Assembly: GCF_000014965.1 (NCBI RefSeq)
Contig: NC_008554.1
Location: 1,786,001-1,850,000 of the forward strand
Direction: 5' to 3'
Length of the DNA: 64,000 nucleotides
From: Syntrophobacter fumaroxidans MPOB
GTDB taxonomy: Bacteria > Desulfobacterota > Syntrophobacteria > Syntrophobacterales > Syntrophobacteraceae
Notes under the pieces: generated by a model
The model's input: only the letters and a program-made list of their open reading frames with translations
Database searches by the model: none
What the model was told of the DNA's origin: nothing
Part shown: piece after piece, positions 1 through 8,700 of the stretch
Layout: each line of letters begins with the position of its first letter
Numbering within the stretch: position 1 is the stretch's first letter
Translations under genes and position numbers: made by a program

Positions 1-431
1 TATTGGCGACGGCCCTTTCCCGGGATAATTTCTGATTTGCTGAGCACTACGCGCCTACGTGGTGTGAAGCCTGCCGATTCCATGAGCCGGGCCCACTCAG
101 GACCGTGCGGTTTGCAGGCGTCGCCGTAGAGTTCGTATGCCGCTAGATGAGCACACTCGTGGCAGAGAACCTCTTCCAGAAGAGGAGAGGCCTCCTGCAA
201 GCTCGCGGCGAGAATGACCCGGCGCCGCCTCGGATAGCATCGAGCGAGCGCACGCCGAAGCCGTGCACTGAAACCTATTGAAATATGCTGGTCGAGCCCC
301 GGTAGTCCCCAAAGGTGGAGCCATCGTCTCATGGGCTCCAGAAGAGAGCGAAGTGGCGGGGGCAATTCAAGTCTTTCGCCGGATTCAGACATCAAGCACC
401 CTTTTGCTGCGTTGCAGGATGTTTCACTCAT
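1..431 (-). CDS. SprT-like zinc metalloprotease domain protein (3' end outside window)
   Basis: The minus-strand frame opening with ATG at 431 stays open to the window edge (143 codons visible). It carries the SprT-like signature: a stretch with RLRRALARCYP, then EEVLCHECAHLA with the HExxH zinc site (HECAH), then KPHGPEWARLMESAGF, the conserved third-ligand region of SprT/Spartan-type domains. Proteins of this class are predicted zinc proteases; SprT-like domains in eukaryotes act in DNA-protein crosslink repair, but the bacterial substrate is unknown. The ATG overlaps the stop codon of the upstream truncated antitoxin as ATGA, so translation may be coupled. An alternative start lies 12 codons downstream (MSESGERLE). 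The C-terminus is not visible. Family assignment is from motifs read directly; function is inference. Confidence 0.7.
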   Translation of the reverse strand, partial: MSETSCNAAKGCLMSESGERLELPPPLRSLLEPMRRWLHLWGLPGLDQHISIGFSARLRRALARCYPRRRRVILAASLQEASPLLEEVLCHECAHLAAYELYGDACKPHGPEWARLMESAGFTPRRRVVLSKSEIIPGKGRRQ

Positions 432-628
432 ACCACAGATATGCTGGAATCAGCAGAAGCTTGGGTTCTCGAGCACTGTTTGGCCAAGTCAACCTGGCTG
501 ATCCCGAGCTTGGCCCTGGCCTCCGCGACTTCGATGCCAATCCGGACAAGCCCCCTTTCTTCATCAAAGATGTCTCTGAATCCCCTATCGTGCAGTTTTT
601 CCTCCAGATGATCCCGGAAAGCTTTCAT
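428..628 (-). pseudogene. Truncated XRE/HigA-type antitoxin
   Basis: From ATG 628 the frame reads MKAFRDHLEEKLHDRGF, then IGIEVAEARAKLGISQVDLAKQCSRTQ, which is the N-terminal linker and first half of an XRE-type helix-turn-helix as found in HigA-like antitoxins. The expected recognition helix and the C-terminal half (normally about 30 more residues) are missing; after TQA the frame runs into unrelated residues and stops at 428, overlapping the ATG of the SprT-like gene. A Shine-Dalgarno-like AGGGGG precedes the ATG. Without the recognition helix it should not bind DNA. I read it as a decayed antitoxin whose 3' part was replaced, though its reading frame may still deliver ribosomes to the next gene. 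Confidence 0.5.
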
Positions 629-737
629 CGGACGAGTTCCCCCTGAGCTTCTTCTCACCCACCCGGGCAAGCAAGTCGTTTTTGCATCCCTTGGCCTTTC
701 GCTTGCGGGGATCCGCCAGTACCTTGTTTGGGAGCAA
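629..737 (-). pseudogene. Possible HigB/RelE-type toxin remnant
   Basis: Immediately upstream of the truncated antitoxin, one minus-strand frame reads DPRKRKAKGCKNDLLARVGEKK, resembling the basic C-terminal tail common in phage-derived Gp49/HigB-like toxins, which usually end just before or overlapping the antitoxin ATG. No intact toxin frame continues upstream; stops and frame changes interrupt it before about 800. Position and composition fit a dead toxin partner, but the match is short and could be chance. Confidence 0.25.
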
Positions 738-910
738 ACACCTCCGATCAATGCCTTCGTCGCCCGGTCAGGGTATTCCCTCAAGCTGAGGCTGTGCCAC
801 CAGGTCAAGGACCTGCGAAACGCATAACTGACTTATCGTAAGTGGAAAAGCGTTCCAACACGACACGCACTCCTGCTCTTCTCGTGGCCAGTTAGCCCCT
901 GTGCAATGGA

Positions 911-2026
911 TTAGCTTCCAGCCCATCGAAAACTGACCTTGAGATCGTTGTAATGACTCCAGGGTATGATACCCTCGCGTTGAAGGCGTCCCACAATTAT
1001 TCCCGGAGCGATCCCGAGTTCCGACGCGAATTGCAGCACAGTATCTCTGGATGGCGCCCCTGATCTCGTCAGAGCTTTGAAAGCGGCCGCAGGAATCAAA
1101 GATGTGGCGGCGAAAGTGTTAGCCTCCATTTCTTTCTTCTCCTGGCCAGCTCCCGTTTCCTCGTAGTTCTTGGGGTTGTTTATGAAAAAGTCTTTCTTTC
1201 CATGCAAAAGAACGTGCCCCGCTTCATGAAAGAAAGAAAACCAGAAGTGATCATTGCGTTTGTACAGCAGGCTCAGTTGTATTAAGGCCTTTGAAGGAGT
1301 CAGCCAGCGAGTCGCCGCACTGATGCGGGTTTTCGGCAGTTCCTGCACAAAGACAACGGCGACGCCGGCCGCAGATGCATAATCAACCATTTTTGAACAG
1401 AAGATTTCCGGCGATTCATTGGTCAGGCCACGAATCAAACGCAGAACCTCCCGGAACTTGCTCTGGTCATACGGAGCGCATTCGACATTCTTGGCCTGTA
1501 TTTCCCCTCTTCTCAGCCACGCGACCACAGCCGATCGGTTGGTCTCAAAAGCCTCGGACTTTCTAAAAACGACCTGATCCGTATAGGATCTTGCGTACTT
1601 CTCCCACTGATCCGGCGAACTTATCTGGAAGAATCTCAGGAGTTCCCTGAGTTGCTGAACCTTGTCTTTGAACTCCCGTATCCATCCGAATTTGACCATC
1701 GTGCGGACCGGGATCAGATCGAGCCATTTGAGATGCTTCTCGAACCGCTCTTGCTCATCCTTCCGGGCAAGATATTCCCTGTATTGGCTTTCACGGCTGT
1801 TCCAGAATTCCGCGGGAACTCCCAGAACGTTCTCCAGTTCCAGTGATATTTTCGGAGTGATGGGCGCTTTGCCTTTGACGATTTCATTGATCGTCTTCTT
1901 TGCCCGCCCTGTTCGCTCCGCGAGAGCGGCCTGTGACATTCCAAGGGCCTCCAGGGTCTCAATCAGGGTCTCGCCGGGGGGGGAAACGTAATCCGGAACG
2001 TATTCATTTTGGATTGTTCTACCCAT
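911..2026 (-). CDS. HigA-type antitoxin fused to ImmA/IrrE metallopeptidase domain
   Basis: A 371-residue protein. Residues about 18-72 form an XRE helix-turn-helix of the HigA type (ETLEALGMSQAALAERTGRA, then KTINEIVKGKAPITPK). The C-terminal half is an ImmA/IrrE peptidase domain with HEAGH at about 267-271 and a downstream EMEANTFAA block (about 299-307) that supplies the third zinc ligand in this family. Start chosen at ATG 2026 because GGAGG lies six bases upstream; an ATG at 2053 would overlap the toxin more deeply and lacks such a site. It overlaps the last 8 bases of the upstream toxin gene, the normal toxin-first order of higBA modules. Likely role: antitoxin and autorepressor binding the palindrome at 2382-2398. 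Whether the peptidase is active is unknown, although the zinc motif looks intact. Confidence 0.85.
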   Translation of the reverse strand: MGRTIQNEYVPDYVSPPGETLIETLEALGMSQAALAERTGRAKKTINEIVKGKAPITPKISLELENVLGVPAEFWNSRESQYREYLARKDEQERFEKHLKWLDLIPVRTMVKFGWIREFKDKVQQLRELLRFFQISSPDQWEKYARSYTDQVVFRKSEAFETNRSAVVAWLRRGEIQAKNVECAPYDQSKFREVLRLIRGLTNESPEIFCSKMVDYASAAGVAVVFVQELPKTRISAATRWLTPSKALIQLSLLYKRNDHFWFSFFHEAGHVLLHGKKDFFINNPKNYEETGAGQEKKEMEANTFAATSLIPAAAFKALTRSGAPSRDTVLQFASELGIAPGIIVGRLQREGIIPWSHYNDLKVSFRWAGS

Positions 2027-2357
2027 GCGTATCCTCCACACCGAGAATTTCAATTGAACTCACCTTACCCCAGTCGAGTCCGCCTTCCGGTTTCTCCGGC
2101 AATGGGTCCTGATCCGGCTTGAAGAGAAGACGGTAGGGATGATCAAGGTCAACCGAAAGTTGGCCTTTTCGATTGCCTTTCAGTTCATGGCAACGCGCCT
2201 GCGGGAGGGCCCGCATGACCTCAAGGTTTGCGGCAGCCCTCAGTTCGTCGAGCCTCCTTCGGATCAGTTTGGCTCTCTGCGCCCCGTGGCGTTTGACCAA
2301 AAGCTCCTGCTGGTTACACTCTTTCGCAAATTTCTTACTACGAAACAAGATATCCAT
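2019..2357 (-). CDS. HigB-like (RelE/ParE superfamily) toxin
   Basis: A 112-residue protein with the compact RelE-fold pattern: MDILFRSKKFAKECN at the N-terminus, LRAAANLEVMRALPQARCHELKGN in the middle, and QLSVDLDHPYRLLFKP near the end, which is the beta-strand region seen in HigB-type mRNA interferases and plasmid maintenance killer proteins. It is first in a two-gene operon with the HTH/ImmA antitoxin and overlaps it by 8 bases. ATG 2357 is preferred; an in-frame TTG lies one codon upstream. A perfect-arm palindrome sits 25 bp upstream and probably mediates autoregulation. Ribosome-dependent RNase activity is expected from the family, not shown here. Confidence 0.8.
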   Translation of the reverse strand: MDILFRSKKFAKECNQQELLVKRHGAQRAKLIRRRLDELRAAANLEVMRALPQARCHELKGNRKGQLSVDLDHPYRLLFKPDQDPLPEKPEGGLDWGKVSSIEILGVEDTHG

Positions 2358-2381
2358 CAACAGCCCTCGCGGTCAATATCG

Positions 2382-2398
2382 TTAACGTAATACGTTAA
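2382..2398. promoter_or_regulatory. Palindromic operator of the higBA-like operon
   Basis: TTAACGTAATACGTTAA, 8-bp perfect arms around one central base, lies 25 bp upstream of the toxin ATG. Palindromes containing TTAACG in this position are typical autoregulatory operators bound by the HigA-type antitoxin, alone or complexed with toxin. It is the only such AT-rich dyad near the operon. Confidence 0.7.
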
Positions 2399-2556
2399 TA
2401 AAATCAAGAATTATTTCGAGCTTTCTGGAGGAAACTCTGGTCATTTCGGGGTCGATGGAGCAGGGGAAACATCTTCCGTTTGCCTCCGGCTTGCCGCACC
2501 CCTTCAGGCAGGATGGAGGATTGCACACCGCTTGCAGGACATGCGGCAGATTCAAT

Positions 2557-2697
2557 AGGATCATGAATGTCCACGCAGCAAACCCTGGCGATGGAGCGGC
2601 ACAGCCGCGCGAGATCATCCCGGTCGAACTCGTCGGACCTCCCGAAATTATGGATGATGTCGGCGACGGGTTCCCCTGTTCGCTGGATGGCGGATAT
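2557..2697 (-). pseudogene. Possible transposase N-terminal remnant (IS1634/IS4-like)
   Basis: A minus-strand frame contains RTGEPVADIIHNFGRSD followed by EFDRDDLARLCRSIARVC, which resembles the N-terminal segment of IS1634-type transposases, where a strand containing an NFGR/SLGR motif precedes a helical region. No catalytic DDE core follows and the flanking residues look non-coding. No other gene is visible between the TA operator and the cytochrome. Treat as a weak call. Confidence 0.3.
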
Positions 2698-2946
2698 TGT
2701 GAGCGAGTTGGTAGTACTCGACCACCGATCCATCTCTGTTATTGCGTTTGGTTGTCTGTAGATACAGGCCTGATCGTTTAGCACGTATCCACATGACAGA
2801 GCCAAGCATAAACACAAAGGTCGTGTGCCTTCGGCTTTTTTAGTTTTTGTGAGGTTGCGGGGCTGGAAATCCGCATGAAATAAAGGGGCACCTACAAAAA
2901 TCGGGGCCAAATGTGCCTATTCGGCAAAAACGTCGGCCTTGTCACA

Positions 2947-2999
2947 GGGGGGTAAATTTTCGTTTCCCATGGGGGGTTAATTTTGCATTCCCGCTGACA
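2947..2999. mobile_element. Solo terminus of an IS21-family element
   Basis: Two adjacent imperfect direct repeats, GGGGGGTAAATTTTCGTTTCCC (from 2947) and GGGGGGTTAATTTTGCATTCCC (from 2971), end at a CTGACA boundary. Read on the minus strand this starts TGTCAGCGGGAATG and then repeats CCCCCC-spaced units, the multi-repeat terminal organisation of IS21-family ends. No istA or istB frame and no second end are visible, so this is a scar of a deleted or rearranged insertion. Confidence 0.55.
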
Positions 3000-3135
3000 G
3001 CGCCAGCCGGATTTGGCTGGAAGACGATCTCTCCGTCCGGGCCTCATAAAGAGAACTGGATGGAGAGCAGCGGCAGATTCTCGGCGCTATCCTCAGGATG
3101 GAATGTACTACAAAGAACAAATCGCCGGCGACCCA

Positions 3136-3480
3136 TCAGGGCACTTGCACCTTGAACTTGTGGCAATCATTGCAAAAGAATTCCGGCTCCTTGTGGCCCT
3201 TGTGGCACACCGCGCATTCCTTGTCGCCCACGTGCGTATAATGGGGATTGGGCTTTTTCCCCGCAGAGGCCTTGCCAAGCTCTTCGTAAGAGTCGCCGTG
3301 GCACTTCAGGCACATATCCATTTTCGGAGCCTTGGAGGGCACCTCTTCAACATGGCATTGGGCGCACTCCAAACCGTTTTGAGCATGACGGTCAGCGAGG
3401 TTGTTGCCGGCCACAACGCTCGTGGCCAGCGCAAAGCCCGCAACAAACAAAACAGAGGCTAAGAGCGACTTTTTCATCAT
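3136..3480 (-). CDS. Periplasmic tetraheme cytochrome c (flavocytochrome c heme subunit type)
   Basis: A 114-residue preprotein. MMKKSLLASVLFVAGFALAT is a classical Sec signal peptide with probable cleavage near VVAG-NN. Four CxxCH heme sites are present: CAQCH (39-43), CLKCH (57-61), CAVCH (89-93), CNDCH (103-107), with additional histidines between them for bis-His ligation. Size and spacing match the small tetraheme domain fused to, or paired with, periplasmic fumarate/methacrylate reductase-type flavoproteins. It lies 18 bp downstream of such a flavoprotein gene on the same strand, so the two likely form one periplasmic flavocytochrome in which the cytochrome passes electrons from the quinol pool to FAD. 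GAGG lies upstream of ATG 3480. The electron donor is not evident here. Confidence 0.88.
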   Translation of the reverse strand: MMKKSLLASVLFVAGFALATSVVAGNNLADRHAQNGLECAQCHVEEVPSKAPKMDMCLKCHGDSYEELGKASAGKKPNPHYTHVGDKECAVCHKGHKEPEFFCNDCHKFKVQVP

Positions 3481-3498
3481 TGTTTGTCCTCGGCTTCT

Positions 3499-4980
3499 TC
3501 AGGCCTTCTTGCAGGCTTGAGCAATGTGACGAGCGGCAATACGGCCGAAGACCGTAGCGCCGCCCAACTGGCTGCCGCCGACGTAGTCCCGAAAGAATAA
3601 ACCACCCGCGGCATTGCCCGCAGCGTAAAGGCCCTTTATGGGCTCGTCTTCCAGGTTGACCACTTGAGCATTGGTGTTGATCTTAGGTCCCCCGAAGGTG
3701 GTGGTCATGCCGCTCTCAAACGGGAAGGCGTAGAACGGACTCTTGTCCATCGCGTGAGGGTCCTTGCGGGTGCACGGCGGATTCAAATCCTTCAACTTGC
3801 GCTTTTTCAACGCGTCGTTGTAACCGTTGACGGCAGCCACAACGGCTTCTACGGGCAACCCCGCTTTCCTGGCCAGACCCGCGACGGTGTCGTCCCGGAA
3901 GAATGGCGAATTCATGCCCGTGAACTTGTCAGCCATCTTCCCGACGGCGGTCCAGTTGCTGTCGACCAATTGGTAGGCCTTGTTTTCCGGAGTCAAGTTC
4001 GGCAAAGCACGTGCTTTGGCCACATAGGTACTGCCTTCGTCGACGATGCGCTTGCCGCGCAAATCCACGATGATGCCGTAGCCGCTATTCAACGCCCCTT
4101 CAGGGTTTACGTGCGTCGCCGAGACGATCGGGCCACAATGGAATTGGTCCATGTGTACCAATTTTGCAAAAAGGGGCCTGGTGAGCGTGATGTTTTCGCC
4201 CGTGACAGTCGGGGAGCCACGCAAAGGCAATCGCGACATGACTCCGCCTATGTAGCCGCAGAGCATTTCCCTGTTGGCGGAGAAGCCGCCCGTAGCGATC
4301 AACACACCGCCGCGAGCCTTGAAATCGACCAGACCGTCTTCGGTCAAAGCGCGCACGCCGTTCACCGCAATCTTCTTATCAGTGATGAGTTCAACAGCCT
4401 TGGTGTGGTAGAGAATGGGGATGCCGCGCTTCCTGCAGGCTGCAAGCAGACAACGGATCAACATGCCACCGCCCGTAATCGAGCCGCCTTCGACACAGTG
4501 AAGACGGCTGAGCAGCGGGTAGGGCAACTTCTCCAGCTTGCGGAACCTCACTCCGATGGTGTCCTCCAACCAGTCAACGTCTTCGCCAATATGTTCGACG
4601 TAGGAGCGAATCAAAGCCGGATCGGCCTGGTCAACAGAAATCTTCATCATGTCGGCAAAAAGATCGTCCTTGCTCTCAACGACGCCTTCCCGGTTTTGAA
4701 CGCGGGTGCCGCAAGCACACAGAGCACCCATGGCGTAAATGGAGTTGCCGGCAGGCAAATCCATCTTTTCGAGAACGACGGGCTTAATGCCTTGGTCGTA
4801 GGCTTCTAGAGCGGCCACCAGCCCGGCCGTGCCGGCGCCCAAAATGACGGCGTCATAATCCATGGCGGCAGGGTCCGGGGCGGCTGCCCGCACAGTTGTC
4901 GACACCGAGTCCATCGCGCCCGCGGCAGCGGCCACGAGGCACCCTTTGATCATATCCCGGCGAGTAATCTGCTGACCCAT
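3499..4980 (-). CDS. Tat-exported FAD-binding reductase, flavocytochrome c flavin subunit type (substrate unknown)
   Basis: A 493-residue flavoprotein. The N-terminus TRRDMIKGCLVAAAAG is a twin-arginine signal. DYDAVILGAGTAGLVAALEA is the FAD dinucleotide fold, and the C-terminal GLYAAGNAAGG plus SQLGGATVFGRIAA complete the FAD domain of the fumarate reductase/succinate dehydrogenase superfamily. It resembles soluble periplasmic fumarate, methacrylate and urocanate reductases that work with a tetraheme cytochrome, encoded here just downstream. However, residues that bind fumarate in Shewanella Fcc3 appear replaced: the HHTMGG-type segment is MTTTFGG, the NRLGG arginine position reads SQLGG, and the TTRD arginine region reads STYV. 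The substrate is therefore probably not fumarate. ATG 4980 is chosen because AAAGGA lies 8 bases upstream; ATG 4986 would be only 2 bases from it. Confidence 0.82.
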   Translation of the reverse strand: MGQQITRRDMIKGCLVAAAAGAMDSVSTTVRAAAPDPAAMDYDAVILGAGTAGLVAALEAYDQGIKPVVLEKMDLPAGNSIYAMGALCACGTRVQNREGVVESKDDLFADMMKISVDQADPALIRSYVEHIGEDVDWLEDTIGVRFRKLEKLPYPLLSRLHCVEGGSITGGGMLIRCLLAACRKRGIPILYHTKAVELITDKKIAVNGVRALTEDGLVDFKARGGVLIATGGFSANREMLCGYIGGVMSRLPLRGSPTVTGENITLTRPLFAKLVHMDQFHCGPIVSATHVNPEGALNSGYGIIVDLRGKRIVDEGSTYVAKARALPNLTPENKAYQLVDSNWTAVGKMADKFTGMNSPFFRDDTVAGLARKAGLPVEAVVAAVNGYNDALKKRKLKDLNPPCTRKDPHAMDKSPFYAFPFESGMTTTFGGPKINTNAQVVNLEDEPIKGLYAAGNAAGGLFFRDYVGGSQLGGATVFGRIAARHIAQACKKA

Positions 4981-5238
4981 TCGCATATTCCTTTCATTTC
5001 ATATCTTTTGTCCGCGAATTATTGGCAAGAGCTGACGGAGTATTGATCAATTGCGGCTGACTTCCCACTTCTTGGCCTTTCCAAGGCCATTGGAGAGGAG
5101 TGTTCACATCGAAAATGGGATAAGTATGTATGTCTATTCCCACTTTTCAGGAAAAATTTCTGAAAAATCCACTTATCTCGACACACTCCCGGTCCGGCTC
5201 TCGGGATTTGGGTCTTTGCCCAGTCAAACGGTATCAAC

Positions 5239-5700
5239 TCAACAGCCGACTACTTGGAAGGGAATGTTCGGATCGTGAAGAATTGCCGTGCAGAACTCTT
5301 CAAGCATCTTTTTCAATGCGTCGTATCCGTTCGGTTTAGCGAGAAAGGAGGAAGCGCCGGCTTTCTTTGTTAATTCGATGTCTTGTTGCTCCTTCGATGT
5401 CGTCAAAATCAAGATTGGAATCGTGCTTAGTTTTTGGTCTGCCTTGATGATTCGCAGTGCGCTGCGGCCATCGATTCGCGGCATATTCAAATCGAGAAGG
5501 ATCAAATCAGGTCGGGGATATCTTACGGGGTCTGCGAAATTCCCCTTGTGGTAGAGGTAATCGAGGAGGTCCCGCCCATCATCCACAAACCGCAAATCAT
5601 AGCGGTTGCCCATTTCTTGAAACGCTGCTTCCAGAAGAAAGCAATCGTCCTCGTCATCATCGGCCACAAGGACAAGAAAACGAGCTCGCTTTTTATCCAT
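5239..5700 (-). CDS. CheY-like single-domain response regulator (Rcp1 type)
   Basis: A 153-residue stand-alone receiver domain. It has the acidic pocket ADDDEDD near residues 13-19, the phospho-acceptor Asp at about 70 in LILLDLNMP, and Lys at about 122 in FLAKPNG. The extended beta4 segment and the sequence DLLDYLYHKGNF are typical of Rcp1-like regulators that pair with phytochrome-class or PAS-rich kinases. No output domain is present, so signalling must go through protein contacts or a phosphorelay. The ATG overlaps the stop of the upstream kinase as ATGA, showing translational coupling and a cognate pair. The downstream target is not identifiable here. Confidence 0.92.
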   Translation of the reverse strand: MDKKRARFLVLVADDDEDDCFLLEAAFQEMGNRYDLRFVDDGRDLLDYLYHKGNFADPVRYPRPDLILLDLNMPRIDGRSALRIIKADQKLSTIPILILTTSKEQQDIELTKKAGASSFLAKPNGYDALKKMLEEFCTAILHDPNIPFQVVGC

Positions 5701-8700
5701 CAGGCCCTTTTCTGCTGCTTCAAAGGAAGGGTCACTTTGAAAGTGGAGCCTCGCCCGGGTTCGCTCTCGACGGTGATTTCGCCATTATGCCTGGCCACAA
5801 TTTTCCTGCAAATGGTAAGACCCATTCCGGTGCCGCTATATGGCGAATCCTTGCCGTGAAGCCTCTGGAAAGGCTTGAAGATTTGATCGGAGTAGCACGG
5901 ATCGAACCCTATGCCGTTGTCCTGTACGCTTATCCGGCATTGGTGATCGATCACACTCCCGGAAATTTTTATAACAGGGGGTTCCGATTCCTTTCGGTAC
6001 TTTATTGAATTCGAGATCAGGTTTTGAAAAAGCTGATGTAGCAACGACTCATCGGCATCGACTGTCGGCAGGTCACCAATCTCCACCTTCGCATTGGTCT
6101 TGGAAATCCAATATTCCAAGGCACTCGCGGCCCCCCTGGCAACCTCTGAAAGGGACACGGGCTTATGAATCAACTGGCTTGTGCCGCTTCTGGAGTATGT
6201 GCGCAGGGCATGTAGAAGCTCAGCCATACGGTTTGCGCCCTTTATGATTCGCTCCAAGAGGTTTTTGCCTTCGGCGTCGAGGGAATCCTTCTTTCTTCTA
6301 ACAAGCATTTCTCCGAAAGTCTGGATCTTTCTCAAGGGTTCTTGAAGATCATGGGAAGCGATAAAAGCGAATTCCTGCAGTTCCTGATTCAACTGTTCGA
6401 GCTTGGCCACTGTCGCTTTGAGTTCCCTTTCGGCTTCCCTGAACTCCGTAATGTCGAAGTCCATTTCAAGGATCATGGGAGAGCCGTCCACGTCGATGAA
6501 CGGAAAGTCGTGAGCATCGATTATGGTGCCGTCGGGGACGGTCACTTCCCAGTGGTGAGACCGGCCCGTTTCCGCCACTCTGTACGATTCGCAAAAATTG
6601 CAGGGTTCGTTAAGCCCGAAACGGTATTCGTAGCAGTGCCGTCCCTGCGATTCGCCAAACTTCTCGCGAAAGCTGCGGTTTGAAAAAGCGACATGGTGGT
6701 CAGGCGTCAATAGGCAGATCATTACCGGCAATGTCTCAAGCACGTCAAAGAGCCGCTGCCTCTCGGTTTTTAGTGCTTCCTCGGCCTGCTTGCGCTCGGT
6801 GACGTCAATTCCCATCTCAAGGATCAATTGGGAACCCTTGGCGTCGATGAATGGGAAGTCGAAGACGGAATAGCTGCGGCCGTCGGGGCCTTCCCACTCC
6901 CAACGGTGGGGAGTGGAAGTCTTCAGAACCGCATATGTATCACAAATTTCACAAGGTTCGCTGCGCCCGAACAGATGTTCAAAGCAGCGAAGGCCCTTGG
7001 ATGCGCCAAAACGATCACGAAAGACTTTATTAGCGAAAGGAACATGATATTCGGGTGTCAGAAGACAAACATAGACCGGGAGTGTCTCCAGGACATCGAA
7101 AAACAGCTGCCGTTCCGCCGCCAGTTCCTCCGTTCGCTCGCGGACTCTGATTTCGAGCTCATCCCTCGATTTGCGAAGCTCCTCTTCCATCAGCTTTCGT
7201 TCGGTGATGTCCATGAAGGCGGCGATCGCGCCGCTCGGGCTGCCTTCCGAGTCGATGAGGGGGATGACGTTGCCCAGGAGCGAATATCGTGGACCATCCT
7301 TCAAAACAAACTCGAGGGAATAGTCTCTGAACTCCCGACCTGTGGACGCAACAACCTGGATCGGCAGCTCTTCGGGAGCGAGCTCCCTGCCATCCTTGTA
7401 GATGCTGTAGTGGGCAAGATGCTCTCGCTCCGGCCCGGTTTTGGACATATTGGCGGTCTCGTCCACTCGTGACAACTCACGTGCCGCCCGGTTCCCCGAT
7501 ATGCTCCGGCACTCCCTGTCATGAGCAGTCCAGATCATGGCGGGGGCTGCATCCAAGATTGCCATTATTTGAGCTTCCTGGTCCCGCGCCAGTCTCTCGC
7601 TTTCGCGCAGTGCTTGTTCAGCCCGTTGGCGTTCGGTAATGTCGATCCCGGTACCTATAACATGCACGATGTCACCTTTCGCATCCAACAGGCAAGAGTT
7701 GGCCCAGGTTATCCAACGTCGACTCCCATCCCGGAGAATCCATTCATTCTCGTGACGGCTGGGGAATTTCCCCGTGGTCAGACCTTGAAATACTTGGAGA
7801 ACACCGCGACGCTGTTCCTCCGGAACCAGGAATTCCCAAAAGCATCGCCCAATCACCTCGTCGACCCGCCAGCCGGTCAGGCGTTCACAGGCAGCATTGA
7901 ATCGGACGATTCGACCATTCCGATCGAGTACTATGATCAGTCCGTCAACTGTATCAAGAATGGCCGTGGCAAACTCACTGGCGTGTTTCAGTTTCTCTTC
8001 GGCCTGTCTGCGCGCAGTGATATCAGTCCCGACCGCCAAGATTTCCGAAACGGCGCCGCTCTCATCGAATATGGCTTTGTGGGTCCATGCCATCCATACT
8101 CGGCTGCCATCCCGACGGATATTCTCGTTGATGATTGAAACGTAGCGTTCCGGATATCTTACCACATCAAGGGCAAGTGCAGTCGAATCCGTTCCGGCGG
8201 ACTCCGTTTCAGGCAACAGGACACTCACGTGCTTGCCGAGGATTTCATCTTCACGATAGCCGAAAAATGTTTGAGCGTATTCATTGAAAAAGGCGATCGT
8301 GCCGCCACTGTTCCAGCGGACAATGGCACTGTTAGCATTTTGTACCAACTCGCGGTACTTCCTCTCACTTTGCTGGAGCTCGACAGCCGCCTTTTCGCGC
8401 TCGGCGGAGAGCCTCGATTGCTGCTCCGTTTTGAATGCCCGGGCCTGGGCACGATATGCCGCTTCGGCCAAACAGGAGATCAAGGTCCCATTGGCTAAAA
8501 AGACCGCAACGCTCAACCGGTCTGCGAAGGGAGCAATGGCGAACTGACCAACCGGCTCAATCCAGAAATAGTCTGCAAGGAGGGCCGAGACAGCTGTCGC
8601 GATGAAACCGGCGCCGAATCTTCCATACAGTGCAGCGACTGCGACGGCCGGGTAAAAGGTGGTAAAGGTGGCGCGGAACCCGAGAGTTTCGAGGAAGTGC

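Noticed and set aside
774-800. TGGCAC on the minus strand near 795 as a sigma-54 promoter
   Set aside because: The -12 part (CAGC at the expected spacing) does not fit and it points into a pseudogene.
3664-4809. A 381-codon plus-strand open frame
   Set aside because: Antisense to the FAD reductase gene; no ribosome site or known motif.
3499-4980. Annotation as fumarate reductase
   Set aside because: Key substrate-binding residues of the Shewanella-type enzyme are not present.
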